From: Nitratireductor sp. XY-223
GTDB taxonomy: Bacteria; Pseudomonadota; Alphaproteobacteria; Rhizobiales; Rhizobiaceae
Direction: 5' to 3'
Assembly (NCBI RefSeq): GCF_004959855.1
Contig: NZ_SPNT01000002.1
Coordinates: 372,001-436,000, forward strand
DNA length: 64,000 bases
The notes beneath the pieces are model-generated. The model worked only from the letters and a program-made list of their open reading frames with translations. It had not been told where the DNA came from and did no database searches. The first letter of the stretch is position 1. Each line of letters begins with the position of its first letter. Shown piece after piece: positions 43,376 through 52,300 of the stretch. The position numbers and the translations under genes are program-made.

Positions 43376-45040
43376 ATGAGCGATCAAGAAAAGAAGAGCG
43401 TCCTGCTCGAAATCAAGGACCTCAAGATCGAGGGCTACTCGGACGAGAAGTGGATCGAGATCGTTCACGGCATCGACCTCACGCTGCATCGCGGCGAGGT
43501 GATGGGCCTGATCGGCGAATCGGGCGCCGGCAAATCGACAATCGGCCTTGCGGCCATGGGCTTTACCCGCGACGGCTGCCGGATTTCCAACGGCACGGTG
43601 CTGTTCGACGGCATGGACCTGACAACGGCGACGCGGGCCGAACGCAGGGCGCTGCGCGGCTCGCGCATCGCCTATGTGGCGCAATCCGCGGCGGCGTCGT
43701 TCAACCCGGCGCACAAGCTGATCGACCAGCACACGGAATCGGCGCTGCTGCACAAGGTCAACACCAAGTCGGAGAGCGAAGAGGACGCCATCGAGCTGTA
43801 CCGGCGGCTGCGGCTGCCGAACCCGGAGGAGATCGGCTTCCGCTATCCCCACCAGGTGTCCGGCGGACAGTTGCAAAGGGCCATGACGGCCATGGCAATG
43901 AGCTGCCGACCCGATCTCATCATCTTCGACGAGCCGACCACGGCGCTCGACGTGACCACCCAGATCGAGGTGCTGGCGGCGGTGCGCGATATCGTCGACC
44001 AGTTCAATACGGCGGCGCTGTACATTACCCACGACCTCGCCGTCGTCGCCCAGATGGCCGACCGCATCAAGGTGCTCCTGAAGGGCGATGAAGTGGAGGA
44101 GGCCGAGACACGCAAGATGCTGGCCGACCCGGAAGAGGACTACACCAAGTCGCTCTGGGCGGTGCGCAGCTTCAAGCGCGAGCAGAAGCCGCCGCCGGCG
44201 GCGAACGAGACCCCGCTGATTTCGGTCAAGAATGTCTCGGCCGCCTATGGGCCGGTCAAGGTTCTCGATGGCGTTTCATTCGACATCTACCGGGGCCAGA
44301 CCGTCGCGGTGGTCGGCGAATCGGGATCCGGCAAGTCGACCACGGCCCGCTGCATCACCGGGCTGTTGCCGCCGAGCGAGGGGGAGATCCTCTATGATGG
44401 CAGCCCCATGCCGCCGCGCTACCAGGACCGCTCGAAGGACCAGTTGCGCCAGGCGCAGATGATCTACCAGATGGCCGATACGGCGCTTAATCCCAAAAAG
44501 ACCATCGGCGAGATTATCGGACGGCCGCTGCAGTTCTATGGCGGCCTTCGCGGGGCCGACCTGAAGAAGCGGGTCGACCAGCTGCTCGACCAGATCGAGC
44601 TCGAACCGTCGCTCTACTATCATCGCCTGCCTTCGGAACTGTCGGGCGGCCAGAAACAGCGTGTCGGCATCGCCCGGTCGCTGGCGGCGGAACCGAGCTT
44701 CATCATCTGCGACGAGGTCACCAGCGCGCTCGATCAGCTGGTGGCCGAGGGCATTTTGCGGCTGCTCGACCGGCTGCAGAAGGAGTTGAACCTCGCCTAC
44801 ATGTTCATCACGCACGACCTTGCCACCGTCCGCTCCATCGCCGACGTCGTCGTGGTGATGAAGGAGGGCAAGGTCGTCGAAATGGGCCCGAAGGACGAGA
44901 TGTTCAAGCCGCCGCACCACGAGTACACCGACCTGCTGCTGTCGTCGGTTCCGGAGATGGACCCGGACTGGCTGACCAATCTCCTGGAAAGCCGCGGCGT
45001 CGACAATATCGGCGAGGCGGCGCATCAAAAGAAAGCCTGA
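43376..45040 (+). CDS. Peptide ABC transporter dual ATPase (DppD-DppF fusion)
   Basis: 554 residues with two complete ABC domains. Domain 1: Walker A GESGAGKST, signature VSGGQLQR, Walker B LIIFDEPTTALD. Domain 2: Walker A GESGSGKST, signature LSGGQKQR, Walker B FIICDEVTSALD. The two ATPases of the Dpp/Opp system are usually separate genes; here they are one polypeptide, a known variant. Overlaps no neighbour; starts four bases after dppC. A bidirectional terminator follows. Confidence 0.95.
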   Translation: MSDQEKKSVLLEIKDLKIEGYSDEKWIEIVHGIDLTLHRGEVMGLIGESGAGKSTIGLAAMGFTRDGCRISNGTVLFDGMDLTTATRAERRALRGSRIAYVAQSAAASFNPAHKLIDQHTESALLHKVNTKSESEEDAIELYRRLRLPNPEEIGFRYPHQVSGGQLQRAMTAMAMSCRPDLIIFDEPTTALDVTTQIEVLAAVRDIVDQFNTAALYITHDLAVVAQMADRIKVLLKGDEVEEAETRKMLADPEEDYTKSLWAVRSFKREQKPPPAANETPLISVKNVSAAYGPVKVLDGVSFDIYRGQTVAVVGESGSGKSTTARCITGLLPPSEGEILYDGSPMPPRYQDRSKDQLRQAQMIYQMADTALNPKKTIGEIIGRPLQFYGGLRGADLKKRVDQLLDQIELEPSLYYHRLPSELSGGQKQRVGIARSLAAEPSFIICDEVTSALDQLVAEGILRLLDRLQKELNLAYMFITHDLATVRSIADVVVVMKEGKVVEMGPKDEMFKPPHHEYTDLLLSSVPEMDPDWLTNLLESRGVDNIGEAAHQKKA

Positions 45041-45080
45041 CGACCGGCGGGCCGTCAGGCTCATCTTTGGCGGATTGTAA

Positions 45081-45111
45081 AAAGCCCCGGATCACACCGA
45101 TCCGGGGCTTT
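45081..45111. terminator. Bidirectional intrinsic terminator
   Basis: AAAGCCCCGGATC-ACACC-GATCCGGGGCTTT: a perfect 13-pair stem with a five-base loop. T-rich sequence follows in both directions, so it can serve the ATPase gene on plus and the binding-protein gene on minus. Confidence 0.95.
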
Positions 45112-45120
45112 CTTCTTGTC

Positions 45121-46728
45121 CTAGCCGAACCACCAGCGCTGGTAGCCGCGGGCGCCGTCAAGCTCCCAATTGGAGGCGATGAACTCGCCGTGCATGACAT
45201 TGTCGCGACGCGCCATGGTGCGGTTGCGGAAGAACGGCACGATGGTTCCGCCGTCGTCCTTGCACAGGAGCTGCATCTCCTTGTACATGTCCGCGCGCTT
45301 GTTCTGGTCGAGTTCCGACTTGGCCTGAAGCAGCAGCTCATTGAACCGCTTGTTCTGCCAGTGGCTTTCGTTCCAGGCTGCGTCGTCCTTGTAGGCGAGC
45401 GAGAACATCACGTCCGGCGTCGGACGCGCGCCCCACTGAACGAAGACGAAGGGCTTCACCAGCCAGACATTGGACCAGTAGCCGTCATTCGGCTCGCGCA
45501 CGACATCGATGTTGATGCCGGCCGCCTTGGCGTGCTCGGCATAGAGCACGCACATGTCGACGGCGCCGCTCATCACGCTGTCTGCCGCGGAGAGGCTGAC
45601 ATTGATGTTGCCGAGGCCCGATTTCTCCATGTGGAACTTGGCCTTGTCCGGATCGTAGGTACGCTGTTCCAGATCGGCCCAGTAGGGCAGCGACGGTGCG
45701 ATCGGATGGTCGTTGCCGATGCTGCCGTAGCCGAAGAGGATCTTCTCGATGATCTCTTCGCGGTTGATGGCGTATTTCAGCGCCAGCCGGACGTCGACAT
45801 TGTCGAACGGCGCCTGGTCGCAGAACATCGGCAGCGTCACATGCGAGCCGCTGGGCACGTCGTCGATGACGATGCCGGGGGCACGCTTCAGGAGGCCGAC
45901 CGTCTTGAGATCGACGTCGGTGATGGCGTCGATATCGCCGGTGATCAGCGCCGTCTGACGGGCGTTGGCGTCGTTCAGGACGAGCATGTGGACCGCGTCG
46001 AAATAGGCGCCTTCGCGATGCCAGCCGTCATGCTTGACGAGCTCGGTGCGTACGCCCGGTTCATGGTTGACGATCTTGTACGGCCCGGTGCCGTCGCCGC
46101 TCTGCCAGTCGACGCCGCCACTACCGTCGGACGGAAGGATCACGAGGTGATAGTCCGAAACGAGGAAAGGCAGATCGGCATTGCCGGAGGAAAGGGTGAT
46201 GACAACGGTGTCGTCGCCCTCGGCGGTGATGTCCGTGACGTCGGAGAGCAGCGCCTTGGCAGCAGAGGTGGTGTTTTCACCGCGGTGGAAATTGAGCGAG
46301 TCGACAACGTCCTGAGCGGTCATTGCCTTGCCGCTGTGGAAGGTGACGCCGGACGCAAGCTTGAAGCGCCACTCCGACGCGTCGGGCGTTGCTTCCCAGC
46401 TGGTGGCAATGTCGGGGCCGAGCTCGTTGGTGTTGGTGATCTCAGTCAGATAGCTGCGGCAGGCATGCGACAGCTGGATCATGAACACACTTTCCGTCGT
46501 GCCCGGATCCAGGCTGTCGGCGGTGTTGCCGTCATGGACACCCACGCGGAACGTTCCGCCGCGCTTCGGCGTCTGCGCAGCAACCTGCGTCGACCACAAC
46601 GTCGAGGCTGCGGCAACCGTGGCACCGGTTGCCAACGCGCCCTCCATAAAGCCGCGACGGCTCAGGCGTTTTCTGCGCGCTGCCTCAATAATCTGTGCCA
46701 GAAGGGCATCGGTATCTCGATTGCTCAT
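45121..46728 (-). CDS. Peptide ABC transporter substrate-binding protein (DppA/OppA-like)
   Basis: 535 residues, periplasmic. A Tat-type signal with RRKRLSRRGFMEG and a cleavage near TQVAAQTPKRGG. The mature SBP_bac_5 fold shows GGTFRVGVHDGN, TDINPNELG-like TEITNTNELGPDIATSWE, KLASGVTFHSGKAMTAQDVVDS-type region (KLASGVTFHSG) and ALKYAINREEI. It is encoded convergently to its permease/ATPase operon with the terminator between, so it is transcribed separately; this can allow the receptor to be made in excess. GGGAG precedes the ATG. Confidence 0.95.
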   Translation of the reverse strand: MSNRDTDALLAQIIEAARRKRLSRRGFMEGALATGATVAAASTLWSTQVAAQTPKRGGTFRVGVHDGNTADSLDPGTTESVFMIQLSHACRSYLTEITNTNELGPDIATSWEATPDASEWRFKLASGVTFHSGKAMTAQDVVDSLNFHRGENTTSAAKALLSDVTDITAEGDDTVVITLSSGNADLPFLVSDYHLVILPSDGSGGVDWQSGDGTGPYKIVNHEPGVRTELVKHDGWHREGAYFDAVHMLVLNDANARQTALITGDIDAITDVDLKTVGLLKRAPGIVIDDVPSGSHVTLPMFCDQAPFDNVDVRLALKYAINREEIIEKILFGYGSIGNDHPIAPSLPYWADLEQRTYDPDKAKFHMEKSGLGNINVSLSAADSVMSGAVDMCVLYAEHAKAAGINIDVVREPNDGYWSNVWLVKPFVFVQWGARPTPDVMFSLAYKDDAAWNESHWQNKRFNELLLQAKSELDQNKRADMYKEMQLLCKDDGGTIVPFFRNRTMARRDNVMHGEFIASNWELDGARGYQRWWFG

Positions 46729-46973
46729 AGTGTCTCCCGTAGAGTTTCATCTTGACTTCGTTGTTTTTATTGCCGCCAGCCTAGCCTACAGACGGGGAAA
46801 ATCCAGTGATTTCCGAAAATCGACGTTAATCGGCGCGAGAAGCGACACATTTCGGACTGACGAGAAATATATGTCACCGGGCCCCGTCGGCAACGGGGCG
46901 ACATCGGCATATTGCCTGCGTGAAAAGCGCGCGCGGCCCCTGAAATCGGAGTTTTGCGGAGGGCGTTCGCCGG

Positions 46974-47924
46974 CTAGGCGCGGGCATTGATGCGGCGAAT
47001 GACTTCGGCGACGACCAACGCGCCCGCCGGCCAGACAACCCAGAGCGTGCCCGACCAGGTGAAGAGATTGACCAGGGCAGCCGTGGCGACCACGACCGCC
47101 AGCCGCGCCACATAGACGCCATAACGACCTCTCGCGAGCAACGGCGCCGCCTCGAAGCCGATCGTCGCCAGCATGACGATACCCGGCCACTGGACCCAGA
47201 AATTGCCACCGGTCGCCAGGTTGATCGCCAGGAGACCGATCCAGACGGCGCCAAGCGTCTTGGCATGCCGGATCACGCGTGTGCGCAGTTCACCGGCATC
47301 GGCGGCGGGCGGCGTTTCCCGGTGCGGCATTTTCGGCGTTTCCGGCGTGGGCTTGTGCGATGTCCCGCGGCCGTGCCGGCCAAACCAGCCGTGCTGTTCT
47401 TCGTCGGCAAACGATACGCAATAAACCGGGACATCCTCGGAAAAATTCTTGGGCCGCCTTTCGCCCAGATACTGAAATCCCACGGACAGCTTCGAATGCA
47501 CCTGGTCGTAGACCTGTTGCGATACGAGCACGCCGCCGGGTTCCGCCATGGCCTGCAGCCGGGCCGCCAGGTTGACCCCCTCGCCCAGCAGGTCCTCTCC
47601 GTCGACCATCACGTCACCGAGGTGAACGCCGATCCGGAAGCGCAGGCTGCCTTCACGGTCGTTCGAGCCGAGTTCACGCTGCACCTCGATGGCGCACTGG
47701 ACGGCCTCGACGACGGATGGAAACTCGGCGATCAGCCCGTCGCCGGCGGTATTGGCGATACGGCCGTTGTGGCGGGTGATGAATTTGGAGAAGATCTCGC
47801 GGGCCGCGCGCAGCGATGCAAGCGTGCCGACCTCATCGGCATCCATGGCGCTGGCGTAGCCGGCCGCATCGGCGGCAAGGATCGTCGTCAGCTTACGTTC
47901 AACCCTGGAACCGGTCGCGGTCAT
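46974..47924 (-). CDS. Class III adenylate/guanylate cyclase with C-terminal membrane helices
   Basis: 316 residues. The N-terminal catalytic domain has TTILAADAAGYASAMDADE with the first metal Asp, NTAGDGLIAEFPSVVEAV with the second, and RIGVHLGDVMVDGEDLLGEGVNLAARLQ. These match the rhizobial cyclase group with the catalytic domain first. After a linker rich in Pro, His and Thr (about residues 180-215), four hydrophobic segments follow to the end. Such membrane-C-terminal cyclases are less common than the N-terminal membrane type. It makes cAMP or cGMP; which cannot be told. Own promoter expected; the gap to the binding-protein gene is 245 bases. Confidence 0.88.
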   Translation of the reverse strand: MTATGSRVERKLTTILAADAAGYASAMDADEVGTLASLRAAREIFSKFITRHNGRIANTAGDGLIAEFPSVVEAVQCAIEVQRELGSNDREGSLRFRIGVHLGDVMVDGEDLLGEGVNLAARLQAMAEPGGVLVSQQVYDQVHSKLSVGFQYLGERRPKNFSEDVPVYCVSFADEEQHGWFGRHGRGTSHKPTPETPKMPHRETPPAADAGELRTRVIRHAKTLGAVWIGLLAINLATGGNFWVQWPGIVMLATIGFEAAPLLARGRYGVYVARLAVVVATAALVNLFTWSGTLWVVWPAGALVVAEVIRRINARA

Positions 47925-48027
47925 GATTTCACCCCCTGCTCAAGCACAGGACCACCGATATGCGCCTACGCGGAAATATAAGAATTCAGCGGGGCGAATG
48001 AAAGGCGGCAGGTGATGAAGATGCCGC

Positions 48028-50499
48028 TCAGGCGCGGGTCTTTTTCGGATCAAGCTCCGGGAAAAACTCGGCATTGATCTCGGCGATCGGGCGGGCCGGG
48101 CTGACAAGGAATCCCTGCATCTCGGTATAGCCGGCGGCCTTGACCTGCTCGCGCTGGGTTTCCGTCTCGACACCTTCCGCCGTCGCCATCATGCCGAGAT
48201 TCTGGCTGAGACTGGCGACCGCCTTGACGATGACATCGGCCTCGTCCTGATTGGACAGGTCGTTGATGAAGGACCGGTCGATCTTGATCTTGTCAAACGG
48301 GAAGCTGCGCAGGTAGCTGAGCGACGAATAACCGGTGCCGAAATCGTCCATGGCGATGCGCACGCCCATGTCACGCAGCGCGTGCAGTGTATGCAGCGTC
48401 GAATCATTGTGCTGTAGCAACACATGCTCGGTAATCTCGAGTTCCAGGCGCTGCGGGGCGATGCGCGAGCGGGCCAGCGCGCCGAACACGGAATTCACCA
48501 GGTTCTCACTGCGGAACTGCGCCGGCGACAGGTTGACCGCGACCTTGGTGTGCGACGGCCAGTGCCGGGCGTCCATGCAGGCCTGGTTCACCACCCATTC
48601 ACCGAGCGGAATGATCAACCCGATCTCCTCGGCAACGGGAATGAATTCCGCCGGCGAGACATTGCCGCGCACCGGGTGATGCCAGCGCAGGAGCGCCTCG
48701 AAACCGGTCACCTCGTCCGATTCCAGATTGATCAGCGGCTGGTAGTGCAAATCGAATTCACCGCTCTTGAAAGCACGCCGCAGATCGAGTTCGAGATTGC
48801 GCCGCGCCTGCATGCGCGCATCCATCTCGGCCTCGAAGAAACGGTAGATGCCGCGGCCGTCGTTTTTCGCGCGATAGAGCGCCATGTCGGCATTCTTGAT
48901 GAGATGGTCGGCATCGCAGCCGTCCGACGGCGCGACGGCAATGCCCACACTGGCACCGATCACCACCTGATGATTGTCGAGATCGAACGGCTCGGCGAGA
49001 ACCTCGCAGATGCGCTCCGCCGTCGCGGTCGCCGCCTGCGGCTGGTCCGCCGAGACCTGGAGTATGGCAAACTCGTCGCCGCCGAGGCGCGCAATCGTAT
49101 CGGACTGCCGCACGCAGCCGCGCAGCCGCTCGGCGACGGCCTGCAGCAGCTTGTCGCCCATGGGATGTCCGATCGTGTCGTTGACATTCTTGAACCGGTC
49201 GAGATCGAGGCACATGATCGCGAAGCTCTTGTCCCGTCCAAGCGCCGCTATCGAGGTCTCGACACGCTCCCGCAGGAACGTCCGGTTGGGCAGGTTGGTC
49301 AGCTCGTCATGATGAGCCATATGCGCAAGCCGTGCCTGGATGCGCTGCAGTTCAGTGGTATCCTCGTGAGTCGAAACCCAGCCGCCATCCGTCATCGGCT
49401 GGTGGGCGATGGCGACCGTCCGGTTGTTCGACAGCGTCTGGATCTTCACCATCGGTTCGCCCGAGTCGATGATCTCGATCCATTTTTCTAGATGCTTGTC
49501 CGGATCGATGTCGGCATAGTCGCCGCGCTCGATCCTGAAGCGGATGAGATCGTCGAAGGTCGTGCCCGGTTCCGCGAAACGCTCCGGCAGGTCATAGAGC
49601 TCGAGGAACTGCTTGTTGCAGACCAGCAGCCGGCGGTCCTTGTCGAACATGCACAGGCCTTGCGACATGTTGTCGAGCGCGGCGTTGAAACGCCGGTTCT
49701 GTTCGGTCAGCTCCTCGTCGCGCTTCAGCAGGGCGTCCTCGCTGCTCTTGCGCTCCGTGATGTCTGTATAGGTGGTCACCATGCCGCCGCCGGGGATCGG
49801 CGTTCCGTGGATCTCCATAACGGTGCCGTCGGGGCGCACCCGCTCGAACCGGTGCGGCTGGAACTGTTTGGCAAGTTCCACGCGTTCCTCGACCAGCTCG
49901 TCGATATTGCCTTCGCCGTATTCTCCGCGTTCGGCATTGAAGCGGATGAAGTCCTGGAACCTGCCGGCAGTCTTTCCGAAATCGGCCGGAAATTCCAGAA
50001 GATCGAGGAACCTCTCGTTGAAGGCGACGACTTCGAGATCGCCGTCGAACATGCTGATGCCCTGGTCGATCGTTTCGAGGATCACCTTGAGCTGGTCGGA
50101 TTTCGCGTCGGCTTCTTCCTTCTGCCGATGCAGTTCGGTCATGTCGACATGGATGCTGATCGTGGAGCCGTCGGCCATGCGCATCTCGGACGAGCGCAAT
50201 ACCCGCCCGCCGGCGAGGCGATGCTCGAACGGCGCTTCCGGATTGCGCCGCCGAGCCATGCGCCGCTCGGTCCACTCGGCGTCCATTGTCTTCGTGGCAC
50301 AGGGGCTGTGCGAGGTGAACGCATCAAGCAATTCGCGATAGGTCATGCCCAGCGAAAGCCGTTCCTCGCAACCGGGGAAGAACCATTGCTTGTACAGAGA
50401 ATTGCAGGCCACGACGCGATCATCCGGATCGCACATCAAAAACCCGGCCGGGATGCTCTCGACAATATCCGTTAAACGGCATTCAAGCGGCGAATCCAT
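48028..50499 (-). CDS. PAS-GGDEF-EAL c-di-GMP turnover protein
   Basis: 823 residues, no clear membrane helix. Three PAS-like segments in the first 400 residues (each with ARCDPDDRVVACN-type start CDPDDRVVACN, FDGDLEVVAFN and FDKDRRLLVCN), then GGDEF with the intact LGGDEFAIL and I-site-free context, then EAL with GFEALLRWHHP and FGTGYSSLSYLRSFPFDKIKIDRSF (segment in part). Both catalytic signatures are intact, so it may make and degrade c-di-GMP, with PAS input. It is a soluble cytoplasmic sensor. The ATG at 50499 is the only start before the first PAS. Confidence 0.92.
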   Translation of the reverse strand: MDSPLECRLTDIVESIPAGFLMCDPDDRVVACNSLYKQWFFPGCEERLSLGMTYRELLDAFTSHSPCATKTMDAEWTERRMARRRNPEAPFEHRLAGGRVLRSSEMRMADGSTISIHVDMTELHRQKEEADAKSDQLKVILETIDQGISMFDGDLEVVAFNERFLDLLEFPADFGKTAGRFQDFIRFNAERGEYGEGNIDELVEERVELAKQFQPHRFERVRPDGTVMEIHGTPIPGGGMVTTYTDITERKSSEDALLKRDEELTEQNRRFNAALDNMSQGLCMFDKDRRLLVCNKQFLELYDLPERFAEPGTTFDDLIRFRIERGDYADIDPDKHLEKWIEIIDSGEPMVKIQTLSNNRTVAIAHQPMTDGGWVSTHEDTTELQRIQARLAHMAHHDELTNLPNRTFLRERVETSIAALGRDKSFAIMCLDLDRFKNVNDTIGHPMGDKLLQAVAERLRGCVRQSDTIARLGGDEFAILQVSADQPQAATATAERICEVLAEPFDLDNHQVVIGASVGIAVAPSDGCDADHLIKNADMALYRAKNDGRGIYRFFEAEMDARMQARRNLELDLRRAFKSGEFDLHYQPLINLESDEVTGFEALLRWHHPVRGNVSPAEFIPVAEEIGLIIPLGEWVVNQACMDARHWPSHTKVAVNLSPAQFRSENLVNSVFGALARSRIAPQRLELEITEHVLLQHNDSTLHTLHALRDMGVRIAMDDFGTGYSSLSYLRSFPFDKIKIDRSFINDLSNQDEADVIVKAVASLSQNLGMMATAEGVETETQREQVKAAGYTEMQGFLVSPARPIAEINAEFFPELDPKKTRA

Positions 50500-50767
50500 G
50501 AAGATTCTCCTCTTTGCCCAATCTTCAGCTCAAATCATGATCCGGATCTCGTGCACAGCGATCATGCTGCGCAACCGTCGAGGTTCCCCACCCTGTCGGT
50601 CGCCGAATGCAAAAACGCGGGAAGCCTAGCAGCGGATTGCTGCGATTTGGTTGAAGCGTTTGGTTAACGAAGCGTTGCCGTGCCCGCGTTCGCCGAATCG
50701 ATAATTTTACGCATTGCGTTAAAAAATCGGCATAGTCGGTATAAAACCGTTGTTGTGGAGTTGGTCA

Positions 50768-50830
50768 ATGTTGTACAGTTTAATTGTAAACAGGCTCTGG
50801 GAAATTGCCTTCGGGGGCGGCGGCCTCTGA
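50768..50830 (+). CDS. Possible 20-residue small hydrophobic ORF
   Basis: ATG at 50768 with GGAG seven bases upstream and TATAAA at 50740-50745 ahead of it. The product MLYSLIVNRLWEIAFGGGGL is hydrophobic in its first half. Too short to assign; could be a leader peptide, toxin-like membrane peptide or chance. Confidence 0.25.
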   Translation: MLYSLIVNRLWEIAFGGGGL

Positions 50831-50899
50831 TCGAGGAAGCGAAATTTCAGCAGCGCCTACTTTATATATATTACGAGAACATTATTCTCAGGCGCGATG

Positions 50900-50925
50900 G
50901 AAGGTCCTTCTTCGGAAGGGCCTTC
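50900..50925 (+). other. Stable UUCG tetraloop hairpin
   Basis: GAAGGTCCTTC-TTCG-GAAGGGCCTTC: eleven pairs with one U-G wobble, closed by a C-G pair on a UUCG loop, the most stable tetraloop class. The loop identity is only UUCG on the plus strand, suggesting a plus-strand RNA. No long U-run follows. Confidence 0.55.
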
Positions 50926-50966
50926 TGTGCTTTGCAGGCCAGGCGCTGGCGCCCGGTGCGCCGCAG

Positions 50967-51941
50967 TCACGGCACGATAATGGTCGATCCGGTGGTCTCG
51001 CCGGCCTCGAAAGCCCGGTGCACGTCGACGATCTCGGCGAGCGGGCGGCGCTGGCTTATCGAGACATTGAGCGCACCCGCAGCGACCAGCTCGAACACTT
51101 TCGACGCCGAATGAACCAGATCCTCGCGCGCCGACACGTAGTTGGCGAGGGTGGGCCGGCAGAAATAGAGCGATCCCTTGTGCTGCAGCAGGCTCGGCGG
51201 CACCGGCGGCGCCTCGCCCGTTGTCGAGCCAAAGGACATGAAGTAGCCGCGCGGGGCAAGCGAATCGATCGACGCCTCGAAGGTCGCCTTGCCGACCGAG
51301 TCGAAAACCACGCTGACACCCTTGCCGTCGGTCAGTTCGCGCACCCGCTCGGCAATGTCCTCGCTCCTGCGGTCGATCGCATCGGCGTAGCCGTTGTCGA
51401 GCGCCCGGCGGACGTTGTCCGGTCCCGAGGTGACGCCGATCATGCGCGCACCGATGTGCCTTCCCCACTGGCCTGCCAGGTGGCCGACTCCGCCGGACGC
51501 GGCATAAAAGAGCACATCCTCGCCGGCCTTCACCGGATAGGCCCGGCACATCAGATATTCGACCGTCATGCCTTTCATCAGCACGGCCGCGGCGGTGGCG
51601 TCGTCGATGCCGTCGGGGATCCTGATCAGCCTTGCCGCCGGAACATTGCGATGCCTGGCATAGGCGCCGAGCACGGGGCCGTAGACCACCCGGTCGCCGG
51701 GCGCGACATCGGAAACGCCGTCGCCGACATGCAGCACGACGCCCGCCGCCTCCAGTCCGAGCCCCGAGGGCAGCGCAAGCGGGTAGTGTCCGGAGCGCTG
51801 ATAGACATCCATGTAGTTGAGCCCGATGGCCGTCTGTTCGACCTGCACCTCGCCGGGGCCCGGCGATCCGACTTCGGTCTCGACGATCTGCATGACCTCT
51901 GCCGGCCCCTGTTCGTTGATGATCACTGCTGTGGTCTTCAT
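50967..51941 (-). CDS. Zinc-independent quinone oxidoreductase (MDR family, QorA-like)
   Basis: 324 residues. One-electron or hydride reduction of quinones or enones with NADPH. No catalytic zinc Cys are present; NADPH motif AASGGVGHLAGQWGRHIGA and the N-terminal GPAEVMQIVETEVGSPGPGEV-type region are QOR-like (PGPGEVQVEQTAIGLNYMDV in part). FGSTTGEAPP and LVHSASKVFELV are also typical. GGAG six bases before the ATG. Last in the catabolic cluster on the minus strand, behind the DUF1330 gene by 30 bases. Confidence 0.92.
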   Translation of the reverse strand: MKTTAVIINEQGPAEVMQIVETEVGSPGPGEVQVEQTAIGLNYMDVYQRSGHYPLALPSGLGLEAAGVVLHVGDGVSDVAPGDRVVYGPVLGAYARHRNVPAARLIRIPDGIDDATAAAVLMKGMTVEYLMCRAYPVKAGEDVLFYAASGGVGHLAGQWGRHIGARMIGVTSGPDNVRRALDNGYADAIDRRSEDIAERVRELTDGKGVSVVFDSVGKATFEASIDSLAPRGYFMSFGSTTGEAPPVPPSLLQHKGSLYFCRPTLANYVSAREDLVHSASKVFELVAAGALNVSISQRRPLAEIVDVHRAFEAGETTGSTIIVP

Positions 51942-51971
51942 CTTGTTCTCCGCAGAATTGTTGGTTGCCGC

Positions 51972-52274
51972 TTATGTCGTCGCATCGCCGCCGTCGACGA
52001 GGATCAGCTCGACCTCGCCGGCGCCGGCGCGGCGATGCGCGGAAGCGGACCGGTAGGCGTCGGAACGCCAGCAGGCCTCGGCATCGTCCAGCGAAGGAAA
52101 CTCGATGACGACAAAACGGTGGAATTTCTCCGGCCCCTCGAGAATGCGGAAATCGCCGCCCCGCGCCAGGACCCGGCCGCCGAAAGCCGCAATGATCGCC
52201 GGGACCTCATCGGTGTAGCGCTTGTAGGCGACCGGATCGTTGATCTTCGAACGGGCGACCCAATAGGCAGGCAT
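51972..52274 (-). CDS. DUF1330 family protein
   Basis: 100 residues. PAYWVARSKINDPVAYKRYT at the start, GGRVLARGGDFRILEG and VVIEFPSLDDAEACWRS are the family hallmarks (dimeric alpha/beta ferredoxin-like fold). Biochemical role unknown, often found with catabolic enzymes. AAGGAGG nearby supports the ATG. Sits between the TRAP large subunit and the quinone oxidoreductase, all on one strand with short gaps, so it belongs to the same operon. Confidence 0.9.
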   Translation of the reverse strand: MPAYWVARSKINDPVAYKRYTDEVPAIIAAFGGRVLARGGDFRILEGPEKFHRFVVIEFPSLDDAEACWRSDAYRSASAHRRAGAGEVELILVDGGDATT

Positions 52275-52300
52275 GTTCGGCTCCTCCTTGCTGCGCTCGT

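Larger units (their letters stand above)
50500..50966. other. Intergenic region between PAS-GGDEF-EAL and quinone oxidoreductase genes
   Basis: 467 bases. Contains an AT-rich promoter-like stretch with TATAAA at 50740-50745, a possible 20-codon ORF (50768-50830) and a stable UUCG hairpin (50900-50925), all on the plus strand. GAGAA-CATTA-TTCTC (near 50876-50890) is a further short inverted repeat. No larger gene is supported. Confidence 0.5.

Noticed and set aside
42422-44032. Minus-strand open frame across the peptide ABC permease and ATPase genes
   Set aside because: Opposes two intact ABC genes with all expected motifs; composition is typical of an antisense shadow.
45067-46755. Plus-strand open frame (562 codons) opposite the peptide-binding protein gene
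   Set aside because: Antisense to a complete binding protein with signal peptide. Its start lies inside the bidirectional terminator.
46974-50499. Cyclase and PAS-GGDEF-EAL genes as one signalling operon
   Set aside because: They are about 100 bases apart on the same strand, but no coupling or shared motif supports a functional link. Adjacency alone is weak evidence.
50680-51114. Plus-strand open frame of 144 codons before and into the quinone oxidoreductase gene
   Set aside because: Overlaps the end of an intact gene, has no ribosome-binding site and no protein-like pattern; the short ORF at 50768 with a GGAG is a better candidate.
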